From Nitrospina sp. (GTDB taxonomy: Bacteria; Nitrospinota; Nitrospinia; Nitrospinales; VA-1), in the NCBI GenBank assembly GCA_018653085.1, contig JABIAY010000035.1:1-64000 (forward strand): 64,000 nt of DNA. The letters are read 5' to 3'. The translations under genes were made by a program, and so were the position numbers. The notes beneath the pieces were generated by a model. That model was not told the origin of the DNA. It ran no database searches and saw nothing but the letters and a program-made list of their open reading frames with translations. Below are positions 27,521 to 36,138 of this stretch, one piece after another. Position 1 is the stretch's first letter. Each line of letters opens with the position of its first letter.

Positions 27521-28261
27521 TCAGGGTTTCCTTTTTATAAGGTCTAGCTTTCCATCGTGGTTTCTGTCTACTTCAACGCGTTCCATTTTTCCGTACTCGT
27601 CAAAATATTCCCAACGGTCAACCTTGCCATTAAAGTTTGTATCGTGTTCCACTTTTATTAAGAGTGTAGAATTTTTAAAGTACTGCCACTGGTCCGGGTT
27701 TCCATCGTGGTTGATGTCGAAGTTGGTTGACTTCAGAGTCTCATCGTCCCCAAAAAATTCCCACCGATCAATTTTTCCATCATGGGAAGCATCATATTCC
27801 ACTCGGTCCATATGACCATCCTCAGAAAAATATTGGAAGACATCCATTTTGCCGTCCTGATTTTCATCAGTTTCCAGAAGTATCACTTTGTTACCTGGCC
27901 CATAGACTTCGCGCCAGTCAATTTGTCCGGAAAATTTGGAGTCTTTTTCAATATGTTTCAGAATAAAGCCTTTGGCGTAATACTGCACTTGATCCAAAGT
28001 TCCATCAAAATTGCGGTCCAGTTCAACGCGGATGGGTTTTTCATTGCCGTCAAAAATATCTATCTGATCAACTTTTCCATCGCCGTTTTTATCGTATTCC
28101 ACTTTCAACAGACGGTCATCCTCTGATTTATGCTGCCATTGGTCCAGCTTGCCATCGAAATCACTATCGACTTGGATCACCACAGCTTCCGCAAGGGAAG
28201 TCAGAGCTATAAAGAGGCATCCGCATAAAATACAAGTTTTCTGAAACCGGGTCGTCATCAT
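27521..28261 (-). CDS. Exported protein of nine 25-residue DxDxDG repeats
   Basis: A 246-residue protein consisting of a signal peptide and nine consecutive units of exactly 25 residues. Each starts with a calcium-loop-like motif (DKNGDGKVD, DRNFDGTLD, DENQDGKMD, DASHDGKID, DRNHDGKLD) followed by an aromatic strand (QWQYF, RWEYF) and a (K/R)VE turn. The fourth unit (DSKFSGQID) has lost ligands. The motif resembles EF-hand or thrombospondin-3-type calcium binding. The start overlaps the tonB-like stop codon (ATGA). Its role in the cobalamin operon is unknown; a periplasmic scaffold or metal buffer is possible. Confidence 0.7.
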   Translation of the reverse strand: MMTTRFQKTCILCGCLFIALTSLAEAVVIQVDSDFDGKLDQWQHKSEDDRLLKVEYDKNGDGKVDQIDIFDGNEKPIRVELDRNFDGTLDQVQYYAKGFILKHIEKDSKFSGQIDWREVYGPGNKVILLETDENQDGKMDVFQYFSEDGHMDRVEYDASHDGKIDRWEFFGDDETLKSTNFDINHDGNPDQWQYFKNSTLLIKVEHDTNFNGKVDRWEYFDEYGKMERVEVDRNHDGKLDLIKRKP

Positions 28262-29319
28262 GGTTCCGCTAGTATAAAGGAAATGGGGAGCTTAAATCTA
28301 ATAGAATCCAATTTGAGTGCTTCCGGGAATTTTGGGTAAGGGACGGCATTTTTCACCGCACCCAGCGCGGCCTCGTTCAAAATCTCATAGGGCGAATAAG
28401 AGGCGATAGAAGAGCTTAAAAGTTCTCCATTGCGTGCCAGCCTGAATTCTATGATGGGTTTTCCTTCCCATCCCCGTTTTCGGGCCAAGGGAGGGTAATA
28501 TTTTGCTTTTGCGATTCTTCCCCATACGCTGGAGGAAAATCCTTTACGAATAGAATCCAAGTCTTCACCGGAAGAATCTATTTCTCCGCCAGGAGGACTG
28601 GATTTTGAAGGTGCCGAGACTTGTAAAGCGTCTTCTCCCATATCATCAACGAAATCGGAGGGTATGGATGCTACCTGAACAGCATTAGTTTTTGAAGCCG
28701 TTATTCCAAGTTCCACCTTATGTATTCCTGGTGATGCTGTCATGGGAGCGGAAAAAATTTCTTCCGGTATCGCTCTGGCTGTAATCCCTCCCCGAGATGA
28801 GGGCAAGGAGTGTGCCGAATGGAAAGAAACCTTCGCAGGGTTCAAGTCGATTGTTCTGCCCAAACCGGGTGTAGGAGTCCGGGCGGTATAGGTTGTACTT
28901 GACTTGGCTCGCAGAACCGTTTTGCCAGTCAAGGGAGCCGGTTTTGTGGATAAAAACTCTACCAATCTGGGAGTGCTGGCTTGGATAGGCAATGGGCCTT
29001 TCCTTGAGACATTACTGGTATGTCGCTGGGCTGGCTGGAACGATTGCGGTGTTTCCAGTGTTGTGGGTTTACTTGGTTTTGAGGTTTCCTGATGAGCTAC
29101 CGCTAATGTATTTACTCGGTTAATTTCTTGAGCAGACTTGATTTTTTCGGGCTCCAGAAAAACCGTTGCGATTTTTATAGGGGGTACTTCAGGTTTGGAG
29201 GCGGTTTTTTCCCAGGACAGGAATATCAAGCTGGCCATCAACAGAGCATGAATGCCAGTAGAGATACCCATTGGAAGGGCTAATAAATTTCTGCCTGAAC
29301 GCCTGAATACCATACTCAT
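28258..29319 (-). CDS. TonB-family energy transducer
   Basis: A 353-residue TonB-type protein. It has a single N-terminal membrane helix (GIHALLMASLIFLSW), a long Pro/Ser/Thr-rich periplasmic linker and a C-terminal TonB domain (residues about 265-353: YYPPLARKRGWEGKPIIEFRL, LNEAALGAVKNAVPYPKFPE, RFKLPISFIL). YPPLARKRGWEG is the typical TonB signature. It would pass inner-membrane proton-motive energy to the receptor encoded at 40.5-42.3 kb, working with the ExbB homologue encoded at 35.7 kb. It is embedded between cbiB and the repeat protein. Confidence 0.85.
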   Translation of the reverse strand: MSMVFRRSGRNLLALPMGISTGIHALLMASLIFLSWEKTASKPEVPPIKIATVFLEPEKIKSAQEINRVNTLAVAHQETSKPSKPTTLETPQSFQPAQRHTSNVSRKGPLPIQASTPRLVEFLSTKPAPLTGKTVLRAKSSTTYTARTPTPGLGRTIDLNPAKVSFHSAHSLPSSRGGITARAIPEEIFSAPMTASPGIHKVELGITASKTNAVQVASIPSDFVDDMGEDALQVSAPSKSSPPGGEIDSSGEDLDSIRKGFSSSVWGRIAKAKYYPPLARKRGWEGKPIIEFRLARNGELLSSSIASYSPYEILNEAALGAVKNAVPYPKFPEALKLDSIRFKLPISFILAEP

Positions 29320-29323
29320 AAAT

Positions 29324-30274
29324 TTAAGAAATAACCGTTAATAAAGTTACTGAAATTATTATGGCCAATGCCAACAGGGAAGTTGTGAACATAATTTTAT
29401 GGCTTTGGCTGATGTCGGATAATTCAAGTTCGCGCAAATTGTCCCCAATGAACGGTTTTACATTTATTTTTCCAGAATAAAAACTGGTTCCTCCAAGGCG
29501 TACTCCCAGTGCTCCCGCCATAGCGGCCTCGGGCAATCCTGAATTGGGACTGGGGTGTTTGGAGCCATCTCGCATTGCCATTGCAAGGGAATTTCTGCCA
29601 CTCAGTCCGCAAAGGGCCGCGCTTACAGCAATGACAGGTAAGGCCAGTCTCGCTGGAAACCAGTTTGCCAGATCATCCAGACGGGCAGAAGCCCAACCAA
29701 AATCCCGATAGGTATCGTTTTTATAGCCAAATAATGAATCCATTGTGTTGATGGCCTTAAAAGCAACCGCCAACGGAGCACCTCCAAGCACGGCAAAAAA
29801 TAAAGGGGCGATGATTCCATCTACGGTACTTTCTGCAACCGTTTCCACCGTAGCTCTAACAATTTCCCCCTTTTCAAGGTTGGTAGTGTCGCGCCCGACA
29901 ATATTTGACAAGCTTTCTCTGGCTTTAAAAAGATTGGGTTCCTTGAGATATTGCAATACAGGCCGACTTTCATCAAAGAGGCTTCGCACGGACAAGGTGG
30001 TATAAATAAAAAAACCGGATGCCACCCAGCCCAGCCATGGTTGAACTTGGTCCAATCCTCGAACAATCAGCCATACTGATACAAAAGAGACGGCGACAAC
30101 AGTTATTGTTGTGATTATTCCTGCTAGCCTGAGGTTGGAAAAAGTTTTCCGGGAAAAGGCTTCCACACCGCAAGCCAGACGCGCAATGATTTTTACAGGA
30201 TGGGGAAAACCTTTAGGATCCCCTATTAAAAGATCGGCGATAAAGGCAATGGCGATTTGATAAGTCAAACTCAT
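29324..30274 (-). CDS. cbiB: Adenosylcobinamide-phosphate synthase (CbiB)
   Basis: A 316-residue membrane protein that attaches aminopropanol phosphate (or threonine-derived precursor) to adenosylcobyric acid. Family motifs are IADLLIGDPKGFPHPVK at the N-terminus, GRDTTNLEKGEIVRATVETVAESTVD with the conserved acidic residues, APLFFAVLGGAPLAVAFKAINTMDS, and DLANWFPARL. There are four to five hydrophobic helices. It follows cobD by 4 bases, and the CobD product is its substrate. Confidence 0.92.
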   Translation of the reverse strand: MSLTYQIAIAFIADLLIGDPKGFPHPVKIIARLACGVEAFSRKTFSNLRLAGIITTITVVAVSFVSVWLIVRGLDQVQPWLGWVASGFFIYTTLSVRSLFDESRPVLQYLKEPNLFKARESLSNIVGRDTTNLEKGEIVRATVETVAESTVDGIIAPLFFAVLGGAPLAVAFKAINTMDSLFGYKNDTYRDFGWASARLDDLANWFPARLALPVIAVSAALCGLSGRNSLAMAMRDGSKHPSPNSGLPEAAMAGALGVRLGGTSFYSGKINVKPFIGDNLRELELSDISQSHKIMFTTSLLALAIIISVTLLTVIS

Positions 30275-30278
30275 TTTT

Positions 30279-31424
30279 TTAAATCCGGTCCCGGGATGAA
30301 AAATATTCAGTCATCGAATGCAATAACTTTTGGTTGTCTTCTCGCTCCCTCAATGAAATTCGGAAAAAACTTTCATCGAGTCCGCGAAAGTTCCCACAGT
30401 TTCTTATAAGGAGAGACTGCGATAACAAATGCTGATATAAACCTCTGGCAACTTCGGCGCTTTGGTCTCGTGTGCGGATTAAGAAAAAATTGGTTTCAGA
30501 AGGAAAAGTTTCGACTTGCGTTACAGACTTTAAAGTCTCAAGCATAAAACTCCTTTCATGCCTGACCCAGTTCAGGGTTCTCTCCTTAAAGGCACTATCC
30601 AAAATAACTTCCGCCCCTACGGCCTGGGCTAAAGCGTTTACCGACCATGGATATTGGTAGGGGGCTATTTGCCGGATTCTTTCCGGGTGCAGGATGCCGT
30701 ATCCAATTCTAAGCCCGGGAATCGAATAAAACTTGGTCAGGGATCGAACCAGAATCGTGTTTGGACTCCTCGTCAATAAGTTCCACGCGGAATTATCGAC
30801 GGAAGAAAAATCGATGAAAGCCTCATCAATAATTAAAATAATATTTCGGTCCTCGCAGTATTCCTGAAAAGAAGGGAGAAATTCACTATAGAGTTTTCCG
30901 GTGGGACTGGCAGGGTGACCTAAAACAAGGGCTCCAAGTTGCTTGATGGCATCCAGTTTCGGGAATAACAGTGAAGGCTCGATTTGGAAACCATTGTTCG
31001 CCGCCAAGGCAATTGAATGAGGGCGAAAGCCAAATGCCGTGAAAGATTTTTCATATTCGGAGAAACACGGATCCAAGATAGCTACCTCTTGCCCTTCGCG
31101 GAGTAAATGGGGGAGAAGATAAATCAACTCTGTGGAACCGTTTGTCACCCGAATCCAATCCTCAGGAACTCCTGTAGTCTGAGAAATACTTTGCGTAACG
31201 ACTGAGCAATGAGGATCTGGGTATTCCTTTAAGAGCCGTGGTGTTTCCAATAACAATTGAGATACACAGCCGGGCGGGGATAAAGGATTGATGCTGGCAC
31301 TGAAATCAATGAGTGTATCCGGGTCGGTTCCGCAAGTCTTAGCGATGGCCTGCGGATTTCCGCCGTGAGTGGGATAGGGGGTGTCCGCTGATTGCAGATT
31401 TATAGAGGATTTTTTATCAATCAT
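30279..31424 (-). CDS. cobD: Threonine-phosphate decarboxylase (CobD/CobC)
   Basis: A 381-residue HisC-like PLP enzyme. The N-terminal THGGNPQ and IDFSASINPLSPPG are typical of cobalamin CobD/CobC. LGHPASPTGKLY, IDEAFIDFS and the PLP lysine in RSLTKFYSIPGLRIGYG follow. It decarboxylates L-threonine O-3-phosphate to aminopropanol phosphate for the nucleotide loop. The start overlaps the end of the cobU-bluB gene by 8 bases, and cbiB follows 4 bases after its stop, matching consecutive steps. Confidence 0.9.
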   Translation of the reverse strand: MIDKKSSINLQSADTPYPTHGGNPQAIAKTCGTDPDTLIDFSASINPLSPPGCVSQLLLETPRLLKEYPDPHCSVVTQSISQTTGVPEDWIRVTNGSTELIYLLPHLLREGQEVAILDPCFSEYEKSFTAFGFRPHSIALAANNGFQIEPSLLFPKLDAIKQLGALVLGHPASPTGKLYSEFLPSFQEYCEDRNIILIIDEAFIDFSSVDNSAWNLLTRSPNTILVRSLTKFYSIPGLRIGYGILHPERIRQIAPYQYPWSVNALAQAVGAEVILDSAFKERTLNWVRHERSFMLETLKSVTQVETFPSETNFFLIRTRDQSAEVARGLYQHLLSQSLLIRNCGNFRGLDESFFRISLREREDNQKLLHSMTEYFSSRDRI

Positions 31425-32676
31425 TTTTAGTTGAGTCAGGAAAACGAACCTTAAAGTCAGAGGCTGTTCCCTGCCATTTATTGTAGTAAATTAATTTTTC
31501 AACCGGCAGGCGCTTGCCCCACCCGGCCGTTTCGAGCATGGGTTTGGAATAAAACGCTTCCGTATGACCGATACACAAATAGGCCACGGGCTGAATATGA
31601 TCAGGAATATCCAGGTCCTCCTTTAACTGATCATGTGATAAAATGCTCACCCATCCTACTGCGATCCCTTCTGCCCGGGCCGCCAGCCAGAGATTTTGCA
31701 CTGCGCAACAAGTGCTGAACAGGTCCGTTTCGAAAACCGTGCTTCGCCCTAAAACATTGGGACCAAACCGTGTGCGGTCGCAGGTCACACAAATATTGAC
31801 CGCGGCATCCCGAATTCCTTCCAGTTTGAGGGAATTGTAAAGCTTCTGCCGGTCGCCACTGAATTTTTGCGCCGCATCCTCATTGGCATTTTTAAAGTTC
31901 AATGCGATTTTATTTTTCACTGTGGGGTCAGTGATCACCAGAAAATTCCAGGGTTGCATGTACCCGACTGAACCGGCGTGATGGGCCGCATCCAGAATTC
32001 GGCCTAATTTTTCGGGGTCAATGGGTTTGTTGGTAAAGTGGCGCATATCACGACGTTTGTATATGGCTTCGTAAAGCCCCTGTTTTTTTCCGGGAGAAAA
32101 CTCGTGCTCGGATGTTTTGTCTTCCGACTGTTCCGTGTTATTTGTTTTTGAACAAGTTTTTATGCTCATGGGAATTCCCGATACCATACTAACCACTTCA
32201 TCGAACTCTGCCGCGAGTACCTGGTTGGTTTCACCTGCGATATCGCGAAAGGATCTCGCGGAAGGTTCCATGGGAATAATTCCAGAGCCTAACTCATTGG
32301 TGATGACAATAATATCGCTCGCGCAGTTTTTGCATTCACTGATAAATTCATGGACCCGTTGCAGAATGACTTCCCGTGTCATGTTTTTCATGACCATATT
32401 GCTCAACCATAAAGTCATGCAGTCCAGAACGATAGTCCCAGGCTTACCGCCTCTCTCTCTCAATACGCTTGTTGGGTCAAGCGGCTCCTCAATGGTGGTC
32501 CATTCTTTGCCGCGCTCGTTCTGATGTTTTTCAATTCTTTCCGCCATTTCCTCATCGAGAGGTTCTGCGGTAGCGAGAAATATTTTTTGGCCCTCAATAG
32601 TGCTCGTTAATTGGAGAGCATGACGGCTTTTCCCGCTCCGACTTCCGCCTGTAACTAAAACAGTTTTTCCGGACAT
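31417..32676 (-). CDS. cobU-bluB: Fused CobU (cobinamide kinase/guanylyltransferase) and BluB (DMB synthase)
   Basis: A 419-residue fusion. Residues about 1-175 are CobU/CobP: the Walker A loop is GGSRSGKSRHA, the guanylylated His lies in RIEKHQNERGKEW, and LDCMTLWLSNM and TNELGSGIIPMEP follow. A hydrophilic linker (about 178-203) leads to residues 204-419, a BluB flavin destructase with YEAIYKRRDMRHF, QPWNFLVITD and GWVSIL. CobU activates adenosylcobinamide to the GDP form. BluB uses FMNH2 and O2 to make dimethylbenzimidazole. One chain therefore prepares both halves that CobS joins. I start at the ATG at 32676, because the first 11 residues of the longer frame (ATG 32709) precede the usual CobU start. 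Confidence 0.9.
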   Translation of the reverse strand: MSGKTVLVTGGSRSGKSRHALQLTSTIEGQKIFLATAEPLDEEMAERIEKHQNERGKEWTTIEEPLDPTSVLRERGGKPGTIVLDCMTLWLSNMVMKNMTREVILQRVHEFISECKNCASDIIVITNELGSGIIPMEPSARSFRDIAGETNQVLAAEFDEVVSMVSGIPMSIKTCSKTNNTEQSEDKTSEHEFSPGKKQGLYEAIYKRRDMRHFTNKPIDPEKLGRILDAAHHAGSVGYMQPWNFLVITDPTVKNKIALNFKNANEDAAQKFSGDRQKLYNSLKLEGIRDAAVNICVTCDRTRFGPNVLGRSTVFETDLFSTCCAVQNLWLAARAEGIAVGWVSILSHDQLKEDLDIPDHIQPVAYLCIGHTEAFYSKPMLETAGWGKRLPVEKLIYYNKWQGTASDFKVRFPDSTKND

Positions 32677-32695
32677 AAAATCACCCAATTCCCCG

Positions 32696-33433
32696 TTAGA
32701 GGGCTCCATAAAATAGTGAAGTGCCGCCGATTAATAAAAATAAGGTCTCTATAATTTCTGTGGTGGCACCAAGAGTGTCCCCTGTGATGCCTCCAATTTT
32801 ATTTCTAAAATGTAATAGTAAGCCGCTAAGTAATACGGCAAATATCATTAGGCTTGCCAATGCCATTACCCCGTCTATATACAGCAAGGCGGCGAAGGGC
32901 AGGGGACACAATGCTAAAAGATAATATTTCCCCTGCTGGTAAAAAGTTTCTGCCAGAGTTTTTTCGGACGGAACGTGGTTGACAAAAACCAGAGCAATAA
33001 CCAGAGCCGTTCGCGCCAGGGCCGGAGCCATGGCAAGCCAGATTAGAGATTCTGCGCGAATTAGTCCAGCTACCCCCGCCAGTTTCAGGAGCACACAAAA
33101 AAGGATTGCCAGCACTCCCATCACGCCAATGCGTGGGTCTTTCATAATCTCCAGCATTTGTTCCCTGGGCCGGTGCGAGAAAAGTCCGTCTGCTGTATCG
33201 GCCAGACCATCCAAATGTAAAGCCCCGGATATAATGACCATGAACAACACATCCCCTACTATGCGAATTTCCGGGTAGGGTGCCAGGCTCAGTAGTTGGT
33301 CTAGGCCATAAAGCAGGCCTCCGATGAAAAGACCGACCAGAGGAAAATAAAGAACCTGCCTTCCATCGGTGCTGATCGCCGGAGACGGTACCGGGATAAT
33401 GGTTAAAAAACCTATTGCGGATAAAAATTTCAA
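32696..33433 (-). CDS. cobS: Adenosylcobinamide-GDP ribazoletransferase (cobalamin synthase)
   Basis: A 245-residue integral membrane enzyme that joins adenosylcobinamide-GDP and alpha-ribazole (phosphate), the last assembly step. The family signature HLDGLADTADGLFSHRPRE with the metal-binding Asp pair is present, then DPRIGVMGVLAI and GITGDTLGATTEI near the C-terminus. It has about six hydrophobic helices. Its 3' end lies just before or overlaps the cobU-bluB start. This CobS is the synthase, not the chelatase subunit of the same name. Confidence 0.93.
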   Translation of the reverse strand: MKFLSAIGFLTIIPVPSPAISTDGRQVLYFPLVGLFIGGLLYGLDQLLSLAPYPEIRIVGDVLFMVIISGALHLDGLADTADGLFSHRPREQMLEIMKDPRIGVMGVLAILFCVLLKLAGVAGLIRAESLIWLAMAPALARTALVIALVFVNHVPSEKTLAETFYQQGKYYLLALCPLPFAALLYIDGVMALASLMIFAVLLSGLLLHFRNKIGGITGDTLGATTEIIETLFLLIGGTSLFYGAL

Positions 33434-33453
33434 GTTTAAAGCTCTTCAATAGA

Positions 33454-34008
33454 TTAAAATTCAATACCCTTTTGTGCGGGAATTCCCTGTTCCTTGAAAG
33501 GGTGTTTGATCATCTTCATCTCCGTAACCAGATCGGCTATTTCTATCAATCGGTCAGACGCATTTCTTCCTGTGCAGACAACATGAACCTTTTCAGGTTT
33601 GTTTTTGAGTAATTCCAGAAACTCGTCCTCAGGAAAGAACTGGTAATGCAAAACGTAGTTGATCTCTTCAAATATGACCATTTGATATTTTTCACTCAAT
33701 AATTTCTCTTTGACGATTTCAAAAGCTTTTCGAGCGGTGGCTTTGTCCTGCTCAATATTTTCAGTGTCCCAGGTAAAGCCATCTCCCATAGGGATCACCT
33801 CTACATAAGGAGCCAGTTTTTCAAAAGCCTTACGTTCCCCTGCCTTCCATTGGCCCTTCATGAACTGCATGATGAACACATTCATTTTGTTTCCTGCGGC
33901 ACGCATGGCCAGGCCAAAAGCGGCGGTCGATTTTCCTTTGCCATCGCCTGTATTGACGATGATCAATCCTTTACGTTTTTTTGGGTCTGCCCCTGAAGGT
34001 TTTCTCAT
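33454..34008 (-). CDS. cobO: Cob(I)yrinic acid a,c-diamide adenosyltransferase (CobO/BtuR/CobA)
   Basis: A 184-residue corrinoid adenosyltransferase that puts the 5'-deoxyadenosyl group on cobalt using ATP. The P-loop is VNTGDGKGKSTAAFG near the N-terminus, and MQFMKGQWKAGE and VIFEEINYVLHY match the family. ATG 34008 overlaps the cbiA stop codon by 4 bases (ATGA), which decides against the TTG at 34038. It can act on de novo intermediates and on salvaged corrinoids imported by the btu system encoded upstream. Confidence 0.92.
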   Translation of the reverse strand: MRKPSGADPKKRKGLIIVNTGDGKGKSTAAFGLAMRAAGNKMNVFIMQFMKGQWKAGERKAFEKLAPYVEVIPMGDGFTWDTENIEQDKATARKAFEIVKEKLLSEKYQMVIFEEINYVLHYQFFPEDEFLELLKNKPEKVHVVCTGRNASDRLIEIADLVTEMKMIKHPFKEQGIPAQKGIEF

Positions 34009-35384
34009 GATGTTGGTCTCGTTAGATAATTCAGCCAATCCTTATTAGATGCCCAGTAGATATGTGTGTAAAAGGAGTGGCAGTTTTTTATGCGATACCC
34101 GTCCTTTAGAACCACGGGTTTCTTGCTATGACAATCCGTCCACTGCGTTCGTTCCTTATTAACTGTGAAAGTGGAATAGTGGAATTCATGGCCAAAGAGT
34201 ACCGGGTTTTTATTCTTGCTTGAGGTATTGGTCAGTTTTCGGTAACCCAGAGTCAATTTTCTGGCTTTGATGGATGTAGCGAAGTTGAACAGTCCAGCCA
34301 TGGAGAATTTTTTTCCTGTCTCGCTGGTGATATGTTTTCCGAGGTACATGAGCCCACCGCATTCGCCTAGTATCATTTTCCCGGAGGTTCCTGCCTTTTT
34401 GACCTCCTTTAAAAGCGACCGATTTTTGCTCAGGGCTTCAGCGTGTAATTCCGGATAACCGCCAGGGAAATAATACCCATCCATATTGGCTGGCAAATGG
34501 GCATCATGAAGTGGTGAAAAAAAGGAAATATTGAAACCCTGGTGGGACAGAAAATCCAGAGTGTCCTGATAGATGAACTGAAACGCTTCGTCTTTTGCCA
34601 CAGCGATATTGTATGAACCCGATTTTTGTTTTGTCCTCCAGCGTTTTGGTTCCTGTTTCGCAGGAGAAATAGCCCGTGAAGGTTTTTTTAATTTAAAGAG
34701 TTTCAAAAAGGGGCTCAGGTCCATATGGGACTCGATATGCTTGGCCCATTTTTGATAGATGTCATTTTTTTGTTCAAATCCCTGATGCAGTCCAAGATGA
34801 CGGCTGGGTATGCTTAATTCCGGTGATGTCGGCAGGCAGGCGAGAAGTTTTGCCGGAGTGTGGTGTTCAATCGCAGTTTTTATGATGTCCGCATGACGGG
34901 CACTGTTGACGTTGTTAGCAATGACGCCGATCAGGTTCAGTTTTGGGTCGAGCTTCATATATCCCAGGACCAGAGCCGCTGCGGACCGAGCCATGGCTTT
35001 GCCATCGATGACCAGTATAACAGGGAGGTTGAGCAGTTTGGCGATCTGGGCTGTAGATCCCTTTTCAGATTTTGGAGACGCGCCGTCATGCAGGCCCATA
35101 ACCCCCTCAACGATTGCGAGGTCATTCTTACACATAATATCGTTGAATAAATCCTTGACGTATTTTTTACTGCACATGACAGTATCCAGGTTGTAACTTG
35201 GCTGGCTGCACGCCCTTTTGTGATGACTGGGGTCGATATAATCTGGCCCCACCTTGAAGGGTTTGACGGACCATCCCTTATTTTTCAGCAGACGCATGAG
35301 CCCCATAGAAACCGAAGATTTCCCGGCAGAACTATGAGTTCCCGCTACGACCAATCCCTGGTGTTTTTTTAAAGAGTTCGTCAT
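34005..35384 (-). CDS. cbiA: Cobyrinic acid a,c-diamide synthase (CbiA/CobB)
   Basis: A 459-residue glutamine amidotransferase. The N-terminal DTBS-like ATPase domain has GTHSSAGKSSVSMGLMRLL and KVGPDYIDPSHH. The C-terminal GATase1 domain has the catalytic Cys in GECGGLMYLGK, and GHEFHYS and FYTHIYWA, with the His. It amidates carboxylates a and c of cobyrinate (or hydrogenobyrinate). It starts where the DUF2149 gene stops, sharing a base. Its presence implies that the cell handles cobyrinate rather than only late cobinamide. Confidence 0.92.
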   Translation of the reverse strand: MTNSLKKHQGLVVAGTHSSAGKSSVSMGLMRLLKNKGWSVKPFKVGPDYIDPSHHKRACSQPSYNLDTVMCSKKYVKDLFNDIMCKNDLAIVEGVMGLHDGASPKSEKGSTAQIAKLLNLPVILVIDGKAMARSAAALVLGYMKLDPKLNLIGVIANNVNSARHADIIKTAIEHHTPAKLLACLPTSPELSIPSRHLGLHQGFEQKNDIYQKWAKHIESHMDLSPFLKLFKLKKPSRAISPAKQEPKRWRTKQKSGSYNIAVAKDEAFQFIYQDTLDFLSHQGFNISFFSPLHDAHLPANMDGYYFPGGYPELHAEALSKNRSLLKEVKKAGTSGKMILGECGGLMYLGKHITSETGKKFSMAGLFNFATSIKARKLTLGYRKLTNTSSKNKNPVLFGHEFHYSTFTVNKERTQWTDCHSKKPVVLKDGYRIKNCHSFYTHIYWASNKDWLNYLTRPTS

Positions 35385-35695
35385 TAGGGTTTACTTTTTT
35401 CAATCAAATAAAGTTTTCCTGTTTTGGGGTCTCTAAAAACATTGCCAAGAGATTCATAACCCTCTCCCATACCTTCGATGTTCTTCAGGCCAGGTGGCAT
35501 GTCGGCGAGTTCTTTCCCCCGTTCTATTTTTTTAGCCGTTGTCAGGTGGTCTATCAAGTCCGGACTCAAGGCCGCCAGTGCCGCGATCAGGCCGCAGGCA
35601 AAAACAAGCATGATATCTACAAAATTGGCAAGAGGGCCCAGAGGGTCTTCCTCTTGTTGATCGAATCGACTGCTTCTCCAGGTCGGTGTTTTCAT
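35384..35695 (-). CDS. DUF2149-type membrane protein partner of ExbB
   Basis: A 103-residue protein with one membrane helix (NFVDIMLVFACGLIAALAAL) that contains an Asp near its start. The soluble tail includes YESLGNVFRDPKTGKLYLIE, typical of DUF2149. Such proteins occur next to MotA/TolQ/ExbB proteins and CobN-like chelatases, where they probably replace ExbD: a single helix with an acidic residue followed by a periplasmic domain. Here it lies between exbB (5-base gap) and cbiA (1-base overlap). Confidence 0.75.
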   Translation of the reverse strand: MKTPTWRSSRFDQQEEDPLGPLANFVDIMLVFACGLIAALAALSPDLIDHLTTAKKIERGKELADMPPGLKNIEGMGEGYESLGNVFRDPKTGKLYLIEKSKP

Positions 35696-35700
35696 ATATT

Positions 35701-36138
35701 CTAATTTGCGGAACGTAGAGCTTCATCATACCAGCGGCGGCGCAGGCGGCCGAGAATGAAACCGATAATTCCAGCCAGCAGCCCCAGAACTGTCGTGTCG
35801 AAAGCTATGGTTACCGAATCTGTTAATATTGAAAGATCGCCTTGACCCAATCCAGCCAATCCCGGGCCGAGGGGTATTAATGTCCCCATTAAACCGAGCA
35901 TAGGAGACACCCGGGTGAGGATGTCTGTTCGTTCAATCCTTGTCCTGGCAGTGTTTTCAAAAATTTCCCGGTTGTTCTCGTTCAGAGAAATATTTTTAAG
36001 CACCCAAAACCGTTCGCCGATGGCGATTCCCATTTCCCATAAGGCCAGCAAAAGCATTACCCCGAGTCCGATAATAATAGGGTAAAGGAGTGAAGAGACG
36101 AAGTTGTGCATCACGGGCACTGCCCAGTTAGTAGTCAT
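35701..36138 (-). CDS. MotA/TolQ/ExbB proton-channel protein
   Basis: A 145-residue short ExbB-type protein with three hydrophobic helices. The conserved part is ILTRVSPMLGLMGTLIPLGP, then FDTTVLGLLAGIIGFILGRLRRRW. It forms proton-driven motor stators with an ExbD-like partner, here probably the DUF2149 protein. ATG 36138 overlaps the cobN-like stop codon (TAATG) with GGAGAAG upstream, which excludes the longer frame to 36219. It may energise TonB for the receptor, or the exported CobN-like protein directly. Confidence 0.85.
   Translation of the reverse strand: MTTNWAVPVMHNFVSSLLYPIIIGLGVMLLLALWEMGIAIGERFWVLKNISLNENNREIFENTARTRIERTDILTRVSPMLGLMGTLIPLGPGLAGLGQGDLSILTDSVTIAFDTTVLGLLAGIIGFILGRLRRRWYDEALRSAN

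Noticed and set aside
27530-28200. Regular 75-base periodicity as a CRISPR array
   Set aside because: It is coding: the period equals 25 codons of the DxDxDG repeat protein and there are no spacers.
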